Assembly: GCF_000003605.2 (NCBI RefSeq)
Contig: NW_003109980.1
Span: 206,863 to 219,951, forward strand
Origin: Saccoglossus kowalevskii
Taxonomy: Eukaryota > Hemichordata > Enteropneusta > Harrimaniidae
Direction of reading: 5' to 3'
DNA length: 13,089 bases
This document shows positions 10,801 through 13,089 of the stretch, one piece after another. The translations under genes were made by a program, and so were the position numbers. The notes under the pieces were generated by a model. That model saw only the letters and a list, made by a program, of their open reading frames with translations. It was not told the DNA's origin and did no database searches. The first letter of the stretch is position 1, and the number at the start of each line of letters is the position of its first letter.

Positions 10801-13084
10801 GAGTAACTTGTTTGAAGAGGTTCAACAAGAATTTGGGCCGGGATTGAGTCAAGTAATTAGGCTGTATAAAGGTCAACAGCATGCCGAATTTGAATATACA
10901 GTGGGACCTATACCTTTTAAGTATGTAGTATTAGAGATAAATATAATTTTTTTTTTTGCTGGAATTTAAACGATATGCAATAATACATGTACTGATTTAT
11001 TCAATATTGCATATTGCTATATTGGTTCTATAGCAATGTGCCATATTTACTTTTGTAGAAGCGGATATCTAATAGCAGCACACAAAAACTAACAATAGAG
11101 TAAATACAGTATATAATAGTTCTTCTGAAAAAGTTCTTTTCATCCTGATATATTCAACTCATGACAAATATTCCCATCTTGAAGTAGCTCCTCCATGTGT
11201 ACATCATTGATGACCAAACCATGGCTTCGACTTTTATAATTTTTTGAGGAATGTCTTGTTGTTTTCATTCTACAAATTTGTAACCAAACTTGTAATTTTA
11301 TATTTGCAGGGATGGCCTTGGCAAGGAAATTATCAGTCGATTTGACACTTCTTTGAAAAATGATGGTATTTTTTATACGGATTCTAATGGTAGGCAAATA
11401 ATGAAAAGAAGGTAGAGACTTTATTATTCAATTAGAATAACTATACCAGACTCTTATGTTCAGTTTTTTGTAATTAATGAAATGTGTATATATTCCATCA
11501 ACTCATCAATTCGGATGATGGTGTTCATGGTATTGAACGTAAAGTGAAAGCAGTCAAGGTTTCAGTACTTTTGTAATTTGTTTTTACCAGACGAAATCAT
11601 CGTGATACTTTTCCATATATCAATACCGATCCAGTGGCTGGCAATTATTATCCAATCAACACCAAGATATTTATCAAGGTAAGATATTGAAATAAACATG
11701 AAAAGCGATTCACCCAAGTCAGTTCGGTCCAGTGTGACCTGGATCAGACTGAGCCAGTCCAGTCTAAAATAGACTTCCACCATAATTTACCAGACCATGC
11801 TAGTCCTGGACTGGACTTGAACCATAATTTACCAGACCACTAGTTCAGTATAAAACGATCCAAAATATACATGAATTAGATAAGATACCTGTCCAATCCA
11901 AGGTTAGACCAAGCCTGTTCAAGTTGGTCTGAAACATCCCATAATATGTCAGCATCTATTGCATTCATGTTATGAATGCAAGTGTTCATTGTTATTCACT
12001 CCTCCACATCCATAACACTATATTGACAAGTCATGTGACAAGTCATGTGACATTCAGATTTATCATTCAGTCTAATCTAATTATTTTTGAATTGTTAGGA
12101 TAACAATACACAGTTGACTGTTGTCACAGATAGATCACATGGTGGCAGTAGCATACAGGATGGATCTCTAGAAATCATGGTAAGTTTAAAATAATTGATA
12201 GAACATTTTGCTGGACCAGCTACAATTTAGACTCGCGTGATTATACCACTTTTGGTCATGTGACCCGTTGTTTTACCACAACCATTATTTCTGTATACAT
12301 ATTTTGGTACTGTAAAATACTTTATTTTCGCTTGGAATTAATTTTCGATATTTTCGCTGAAGGAACGATTCAGTGAAAATAAAATCCAGCGAAAATACCT
12401 TTTTCTCTATATTTTACATTCAACTCGTCAAAAAACAGTGAAAATAAAATCCATACAAAACATCCAAAAAGTCTATTCAGCGAAAATTAATTCCAGCTAA
12501 AATAAAGTATTTTACAGTACTGGCCACACTTGTATGGATCTGTGGAGTGTAATTGCTACAGATAACAGTAACATAATGTGCAACCTTGGCTAAAACTGTG
12601 CAGCTTTCAAGGTTCAGTGTCTGGAGTTGACAAGGAGATAGAGTCCTATTGAACTACTGAGAAAGTTGGCCAAAGATGGGATTTAAACCCATAACATCAA
12701 CCCACAGCAGGTAGAGCCTTTACCAATCGAGTTATTGCAGAATCTGATGAAGGTTCTCGACAAATACACTCACTAGAATGATCATTTCAATGTCATGTGA
12801 TATGCATTGACCTTTTTTTTATTCATTCACTGTGCAATGCAACTGCTGGCAGAATCTTTTAATTTTATTTTTGTTCACGGTACAAGTTTCAAATACACTC
12901 TCAATAGTGTGGGTTTACATATACCGGGTATAACAATTACTAGGCTACTTTGACAGAAAATCTGTTGTAACTATAATTTTACAACAAATTAAATAGGTTC
13001 ACAGAAGACTGTTGTACTATGATGGAGGTGAAGTGGAAGCCTTGAATGAAACTGGTCAGTTTGGTGATGGCCTGATAATAAGAG
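1403..13084 (+). CDS. MAN2B1: Lysosomal alpha-mannosidase (GH38), partial, spliced, ~18 exons
   Basis: The spliced exons read as the mature part of an animal lysosomal alpha-mannosidase, the glycosidase that trims alpha-linked mannose from N-glycan-derived oligosaccharides in the lysosome. Visible landmarks in order: [18 protein letters not shown] (zinc site), [30 protein letters not shown] (nucleophile Asp), [18 protein letters not shown] (presumed acid/base Asp), DDFFPY...[21 protein letters not shown] (zinc His), [74 protein letters not shown], and [26 protein letters not shown]. The LNISIC and DPVAGNYYP-type motifs separate it from Golgi mannosidase II and from MAN2B2. About 790 residues are covered of a family that is usually ~1000 long. 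The signal peptide and the C-terminus are missing. Several N-glycosylation sequons (NET, NAS, NIS, NGT, NNT) suit a lysosomal glycoprotein. Exon 3 carries a +1 frame break, and exon 2 is duplicated. Confidence 0.95.
1791..1830. repeat. (TA)20 microsatellite
   Basis: Forty bases of uninterrupted TA dinucleotides, flanked by GGGAA and ATTCCG. Likely length-polymorphic. Confidence 0.97.
1885..2100. repeat. ~41-bp minisatellite, about five units
   Basis: The word GACCA(A/G)T recurs at 1920, 1961, 2002, 2041 and 2065. Each is followed by (A/T)ACAC-GAAT, ATGTGG and TGTATTTTATT variants. The spacings are 41, 41, 39 and a truncated 24. The second and third units are almost identical and the last ones have decayed. 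Confidence 0.88.
2158..2200 (+). promoter_or_regulatory. CUCUUCUG polypyrimidine cluster upstream of exon 2a
   Basis: Three units of a 10-nt repeat (TGCTCTCTTC) form a 40-nt, almost pure pyrimidine tract ~100 nt before the exon 2a acceptor. UCUU and CUCUCU words are known binding sites of PTB-type splicing repressors, and PTB controls several alternative exon pairs in animals. A role here is inference from position and composition only. It could also be a simple repeat or part of a distant branch region. Confidence 0.35.
2299..2472 (+). CDS. MAN2B1: MAN2B1 exon 2a (first copy of a duplicated exon)
   Basis: The acceptor is gatttcag and the donor AAAAG|gtgatg. It is phase 1 to phase 1, 174 nt or 58 codons, the same length as the matching human segment by my count. 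It reads (G)[18 protein letters not shown], then the [12 protein letters not shown] core, and ends in VRNLVIK(G). This copy keeps the family's IQHA sequence but has SILDT where most relatives have YILDS. NNS is a possible glycosylation sequon. The next exon down, 2b, is a diverged version of the same segment and joins the same flanking exons in the same phase, so the two look interchangeable. Confidence 0.9.
2473..3010. other. Intron between duplicated exons 2a and 2b
   Basis: 538 nt with GT and AG ends. The open frame at 2525-2758 has no family resemblance. It holds two copies of a GTGCA(T/C)CATGGGA word (near 2700 and 2776). The stretch just before exon 2b (2978-2995) is nearly the reverse complement of the first. 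Confidence 0.8.
3011..3208 (+). CDS. MAN2B1: MAN2B1 exon 2b (second copy, probable mutually exclusive exon)
   Basis: The preferred acceptor is catctttcag (AG at 3009-3010) and the donor AAAG|gtagtc. It is phase 1 to 1, 198 nt or 66 codons. The reading is (G)[20 protein letters not shown], then ILDSV, the [15 protein letters not shown] core and KDLVNK(G). About 22 of 58 aligned residues match exon 2a, and the matches cluster in EMAFF-RWW. The first ten bases around the acceptor (ttcagccaat) differ from exon 2a (ttcagcgaat) at one position, which supports this boundary. A second AG at 3030-3031 (ttccag) would give a 177-nt, 59-codon exon, nearer the family length, also in frame. This copy is closer to vertebrate proteins in VQYILDSV and Y-VE but lacks IQHA. 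Confidence 0.85.
3209..3552. other. Intron between exon 2b and exon 3
   Basis: 344 nt, AT-rich, ending in a T-rich tract and gtag. I searched it by eye for a third exon 2 copy (EMAFF-RWW) and found none. Confidence 0.8.
3553..3747 (+). pseudogene. MAN2B1: MAN2B1 exon 3 with a +1 frame break: nucleophile region
   Basis: The acceptor is ttttttgtag and the donor GCTATG|gttggt. The first part reads (G)[20 protein letters not shown] up to MKFLQ. An extra A near 3657 (CAAAGAT where CAAGAT would keep frame) then shifts the reading. After the shift the expected [21 protein letters not shown] and KEQAALFAM follow perfectly. The exon is 195 nt, whereas entry phase 1 and exit phase 0 require 194. Read as printed, a TGA appears at 3702-3704, directly overlapping the codon of the nucleophile Asp (3703-3705). 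All other exons are open, so an assembly or read error, or a null allele, is more likely than an old pseudogene. Confidence 0.85.
3748..4315. other. Intron between exons 3 and 4
   Basis: 568 nt without coding signal. A short perfect inverted repeat AGTTACT-TG-AGTAACT lies at about 4157-4172. Otherwise it is AT-rich and featureless. Confidence 0.75.
4316..4519 (+). CDS. MAN2B1: MAN2B1 exon 4: MGFDG segment
   Basis: The acceptor is ctttttttcag-like (ctacctttttcag region) and the donor ATTCAG|gtatta. It is phase 0 to 0, 68 codons. It encodes [20 protein letters not shown], then [19 protein letters not shown] and ends [16 protein letters not shown]. Human LAMAN has an equivalent MGFDG-FFGR start, and the preceding exon ends LFAM, giving LFAMMGFDG. 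The last ~49 nt plus the donor are the first unit of a tandem repeat that continues into the intron. Confidence 0.93.
4471..4790. repeat. Tandem repeat that starts inside exon 4 and copies its donor site
   Basis: The word ACCTGAT(G/A)G begins units at 4471, 4562, 4647 and 4732 (spacings 91, 85, 85). Unit 1 contains the last 49 nt of exon 4, the donor CAG|gtatta (4517-4525) and ~40 nt of intron. Units 2 and 3 repeat all of this with few changes, including a complete donor at 4611 and 4696. Unit 4 has lost the donor. Units 2-4 share TATTCTC where exon 4 has TATTTTC. Using a downstream donor would meet an in-frame TAA in the intronic part of unit 1. Confidence 0.92.
4849..4920 (+). CDS. MAN2B1: MAN2B1 exon 5 (24 codons)
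   Basis: The acceptor is cattttcag and the donor GAAGAG|gtatga. It is phase 0 to 0. It reads [19 protein letters not shown] then LMKEE, matching the linker that in human LAMAN precedes the NHTVMTMGSDF stretch. It is a short, symmetrical exon with clear splice sites, and it is required to join exon 4 to exon 6 in register. Confidence 0.9.
5106..5420 (+). CDS. MAN2B1: MAN2B1 exon 6: acid/base Asp and substrate-binding region
   Basis: The acceptor is ttttttctag and the donor TTACAG|gtactt. It is phase 0 to 0, 105 codons, the largest exon here. It encodes [68 protein letters not shown] and TSRPALKGY. The Asp of MGNDF (5151-5153) aligns with the family's presumed catalytic acid/base. WTGFYTSRP is a strongly conserved active-site segment. 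ADVTW replaces the glycosylated NLTW of human, so that sequon is lost, while NET upstream is a new possible one. Confidence 0.95.
5421..6092. other. Intron between exons 6 and 7
   Basis: 672 nt. It contains a small hairpin (GGTAATTATGG at 5509-5519 with CCAAAATTACC at 5529-5539, one mismatch) overlapping a TACCGGTA palindrome at 5536. I see nothing else supportable. Confidence 0.75.
6093..6147 (+). CDS. MAN2B1: MAN2B1 exon 7 (55 nt)
   Basis: The acceptor is attattttccag and the donor CTTA|gtacgt. It is phase 0 to 1. It reads [18 protein letters not shown] and aligns with the CNQLEALVG...APL stretch in human, which is several residues longer. The donor is set by the next exon, whose first two bases complete a Lys codon and lead straight into [12 protein letters not shown]. 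Confidence 0.88.
6148..6746. other. Intron between exons 7 and 8, with a GC-richer block
   Basis: 599 nt. The block at about 6230-6375 is visibly richer in G and C than its surroundings and non-coding, which suggests a decayed interspersed repeat. The family is not identified and I could not find clear ends or target duplications. Confidence 0.5.
6747..6786 (+). CDS. MAN2B1: MAN2B1 exon 8: 40-nt micro-exon with zinc-ligand HHD
   Basis: The acceptor is ttatttcag and the donor TCAC|gtaagt, a near-consensus donor. It is phase 1 to 2. It encodes (K)[12 protein letters not shown](T). The two His codons lie at 6770-6775. One of them is the fourth zinc ligand of GH38 (human H446). The exon is only 40 nt, so gene finders may skip it, but the protein lacks its metal site without it. 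Confidence 0.92.
6910..6979 (+). CDS. MAN2B1: MAN2B1 exon 9: [15 protein letters not shown]
   Basis: The acceptor is gatatttcag and the donor GGCCAG|gtaact. It is phase 2 to 0. With exon 8 it completes [20 protein letters not shown] then LAIGIDEGQ. This matches the conserved [16 protein letters not shown] block of LAMAN proteins and ends the catalytic domain. Confidence 0.93.
6980..7483. other. Intron between exons 9 and 10
   Basis: 504 nt. It has a TACCGGTA palindrome at 7141 and a small hairpin TATCAAG-7nt-CTTGATA at 7162-7182. There is no coding signal. Confidence 0.75.
7484..7606 (+). CDS. MAN2B1: MAN2B1 exon 10: [10 protein letters not shown] segment
   Basis: The acceptor is catattttttccag and the donor AAGATG|gtaagt. 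It is phase 0 to 0, 41 codons. It reads [20 protein letters not shown], then [13 protein letters not shown] and ends HVTETLKM. CxxLNISIC is diagnostic for the lysosomal branch. NIS is glycosylated in the human enzyme, and NAS is an extra sequon. The open frame continues upstream of 7484, but that part is intronic because the pyrimidine tract and the phase 0 junction fix the start. Confidence 0.92.
7607..8041. other. Intron between exons 10 and 11
   Basis: 435 nt, AT-rich. I see no repeat or gene in it. Confidence 0.75.
8042..8158 (+). CDS. MAN2B1: MAN2B1 exon 11
   Basis: The acceptor is aacttttacag and the donor TATCAG|gtacat. It is phase 0 to 0, 39 codons. It begins [20 protein letters not shown] and ends [11 protein letters not shown]. 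This matches the F-V-VYNPLG...VRLPV stretch at the start of the beta-sandwich domains. A second AG at 8047-8048 is less likely because it would remove FT and break frame. Confidence 0.92.
8204..8223. repeat. (AAAAT)4 microsatellite
   Basis: Four AAAAT units in the 211-nt intron between exons 11 and 12. Confidence 0.9.
8370..8505 (+). CDS. MAN2B1: MAN2B1 exon 12
   Basis: The acceptor is tttttggttag and the donor AACA|gtaaga. It is phase 0 to 1. It reads [20 protein letters not shown], then [18 protein letters not shown] and MDTVKN. The LPALGFSTYSV-like strand of human LAMAN aligns with [15 protein letters not shown] is a possible glycosylation site. The basic HVRKQRGN stretch falls where the human sequence is variable. 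Confidence 0.9.
8506..8906. other. Intron between exons 12 and 13
   Basis: 401 nt, AT-rich, with a small direct duplication of TTATGAAAT near 8690-8705. Nothing else is seen. Confidence 0.75.
8907..9190 (+). CDS. MAN2B1: MAN2B1 exon 13: [10 protein letters not shown] and [10 protein letters not shown]
   Basis: The acceptor is cttgttgcag and the donor TTTAAG|gtaagg. It is phase 1 to 0, ~95 codons. It encodes [58 protein letters not shown] and TTVNLKVFK. These blocks match the human LTIENEHIRATFD-TGLL, LLLPVRQTFFWYNAS and GAYIFRPNQQKPLPV regions. The extra NGT is a sequon. Reading past the donor runs on for ~50 nt before a stop. Confidence 0.95.
9191..10801. other. Longest intron (exons 13-14), with LTR insertion
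   Basis: 1.6 kb. The probable solo LTR at 9420-9708 explains part of its length. The stretch 9715-10240 is AT-rich and plain, with a 12-A run near 9996. The stretch 10250-10700 is more GC-rich and may be an unidentified old repeat. A minus-strand open frame at 10436-10657 has no recognisable family. Confidence 0.75.
9420..9708 (+). mobile_element. Probable solo LTR of a retrotransposon
   Basis: A 289-bp block begins TGTAATTTGGCC and ends TTCCCCCA. It therefore has TG...CA ends, and it is flanked by the 4-bp direct repeat CAGT (9416-9419 and 9709-9712). It is more GC-rich than the intron around it and has an AATAAA signal at 9619-9624 about 85 bp before the end, as expected of an LTR R region. 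No gag or pol coding lies next to it, so it would be a solo LTR left by recombination. Four-base target duplications suit the Ty3/gypsy or BEL groups loosely. The family is not identified. Confidence 0.55.
10802..10920 (+). CDS. MAN2B1: MAN2B1 exon 14
   Basis: The acceptor is atttgttacag and the donor TTTAA|gtatgt. It is phase 0 to 2. It reads [20 protein letters not shown], then [19 protein letters not shown]. This aligns with [36 protein letters not shown] in human; the Cys of AWCSQ is replaced here (PGLSQ). It follows the longest intron of the window (1.6 kb). Confidence 0.93.
10921..11309. other. Intron between exons 14 and 15
   Basis: 389 nt, AT-rich, with a T-run near 10949. I see no feature in it. 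Confidence 0.75.
11310..11411 (+). CDS. MAN2B1: MAN2B1 exon 15: [18 protein letters not shown]
   Basis: The acceptor is ttatatttgcag and the donor AGAAG|gtagag. It is phase 2 to 2. It encodes (K)[18 protein letters not shown], then [15 protein letters not shown]. This matches the GKEVISRFDT and [13 protein letters not shown] motifs of LAMAN. A minus-strand open frame over the same bases is a shadow. Confidence 0.94.
11591..11678 (+). CDS. MAN2B1: MAN2B1 exon 16: [11 protein letters not shown]
   Basis: The acceptor is gtttttaccag and the donor ATCAAG|gtaaga. It is phase 2 to 0. It reads (R)[18 protein letters not shown] then [26 protein letters not shown] is a hallmark of lysosomal alpha-mannosidase. 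The split Arg codon gives KRRNHRD across the junction, in the position of human RRRDYR. Confidence 0.94.
11679..12098. other. Intron between exons 16 and 17
   Basis: 420 nt. The left half is a CCAGTCC-rich minisatellite-like block. The right part has a 12-bp tandem pair (TGACAAGTCATG twice, 12024-12047). Confidence 0.8.
11700..11845. repeat. Degenerate ~42-bp repeat rich in CCAGTCC/GGACTGG words
   Basis: ACCATAATTTACCAGACCA occurs at 11779 and again at 11821, 42 bp apart. The spacers and the sequence to the left consist of CCAGT, GGTCCAG, CTGGACTGGACT and similar words on both strands, so it can also fold on itself. It looks like a decayed minisatellite. Confidence 0.7.
12099..12179 (+). CDS. 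MAN2B1: MAN2B1 exon 17: LTVVTDRS
   Basis: The acceptor is tgaattgttag and the donor ATCATG|gtaagt. It is phase 0 to 0, 27 codons. It reads [20 protein letters not shown] then DGSLEIM. The family motif is LTVLTDRSQGGSSL-DGSLELM. NNT is a sequon. Confidence 0.94.
12308..12519. mobile_element. MITE with long terminal inverted repeats and TA target duplication
   Basis: The left end CTGTAAAATACTTTATTTTC (12310 on) and the reverse complement of the right end (ending 12517) agree for ~38 bp through GGAATTAATTTTCG, with one substitution and one indel. TA flanks both sides (12308-12309 and 12518-12519), as for Tc1/mariner-type insertions. The 208-bp core has no open frame and contains further GTGAAAATAAAATCC words near its middle in both halves. 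It is a non-autonomous DNA element. Confidence 0.88.
12530..12745 (-). mobile_element. tRNA-derived SINE, minus strand
   Basis: On the minus strand, about 12738 down to 12709 reads like a pol III A box with its surroundings (AACTCGATTGGTAAAGGCTC). About 35 nt later GGGTTTAAATCCC (12690-12678) is a B box variant. The spacing and the flanking stem-like bases fit a tRNA head. The following ~130 nt (12670 towards 12530) would be the body. It ends beside the MITE. No anticodon arm or aminoacyl stem is good enough to call a functional tRNA. The exact ends are uncertain. Confidence 0.6.
12997..13084 (+). CDS. MAN2B1: MAN2B1 exon 18 (last visible)
   Basis: The donor is AAGAG|gtaaa at the very end of the window. 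The acceptor is caaattaaatag, with an unusually purine-rich run just before it. It is phase 0 to 1. It reads [20 protein letters not shown] then QFGDGLIIR, matching [20 protein letters not shown] in relatives. A nearby AG at 13005-13006 (ttcacag) would delete VHR and lose frame. The C-terminal exons of the gene lie to the right of the window. Confidence 0.9.
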
Positions 13085-13089
13085 GTAAA

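Larger units (their letters stand above)
12180..12996. other. Intron between exons 17 and 18, with MITE and SINE
   Basis: 817 nt. More than half is explained by two adjacent mobile elements (12308-12519 and about 12530-12745). The rest is AT-rich, unassigned and ends in a weak acceptor. Confidence 0.8.

Noticed and set aside
11140-11783. Minus-strand open frames of 85 and 73 residues
   Set aside because: They are antisense shadows of exons 15 and 16 and of the CCAGTCC repeat.
12678-12740. Functional tRNA gene
   Set aside because: A and B box-like words are present, but the acceptor stem and anticodon arm do not pair convincingly, so a SINE head is the better reading.
1-13089. CRISPR array, operon or prokaryotic features
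   Set aside because: The window is plainly eukaryotic with spliced exons. The tandem repeats lack the spacer pattern of CRISPR arrays.

Overview
This is an intron-rich, AT-rich (roughly one-third G+C by eye) animal genomic window. It carries one recognisable protein-coding gene on the + strand: the central part of a lysosomal alpha-mannosidase (glycoside hydrolase family 38, MAN2B1-like). The GT-AG introns, many short exons, dense interspersed repeats and an animal-type LAMAN protein point to an invertebrate metazoan. A mollusc or other lophotrochozoan, or an invertebrate deuterostome, would fit, but the sequence alone does not settle the phylum.

Layout: 1-1402 is upstream or intronic and contains a degenerate ~170-bp tandem repeat. 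Exons then run from 1403 to 13084, eighteen splice units plus one extra duplicated exon. All introns are GT-AG and all phases join in frame except at one place. The catalytic parts are present: zinc ligands in the HTHDDVGW motif (exon 1), the nucleophile region QIDVFGHS (exon 3), the presumed acid/base Asp in MGNDF (exon 6), and the zinc-ligand HHDAVTGT motif (exons 8-9). Exons 10-18 encode the beta-rich C-terminal domains. The signal peptide exon lies upstream of, or is unrecognised in, the window, and the last ~200 residues lie beyond the right edge.

The most interesting structure is at 2299-3208. Two consecutive exons (2a and 2b) encode two diverged versions of the same ~58-residue segment. 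Both are phase 1-1 and both have splice sites, which is the layout of mutually exclusive alternative exons. Including both would keep frame but duplicate part of the catalytic domain. A near-complementary intronic pair and a polypyrimidine cluster beside these exons are candidate regulators.

Two oddities affect integrity. One extra base in exon 3 (about 3657) shifts the frame and puts a TGA on top of the nucleophile codon. The 3' end of exon 4, with its donor splice site, is repeated in tandem about four times in the following intron.

The introns hold a probable solo LTR (9420-9708), a TA-flanked MITE with ~38-bp inverted termini (12308-12519), a minus-strand tRNA-derived SINE next to it, several minisatellites, and an over-represented TACCGGTA palindrome. 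I see no second gene.
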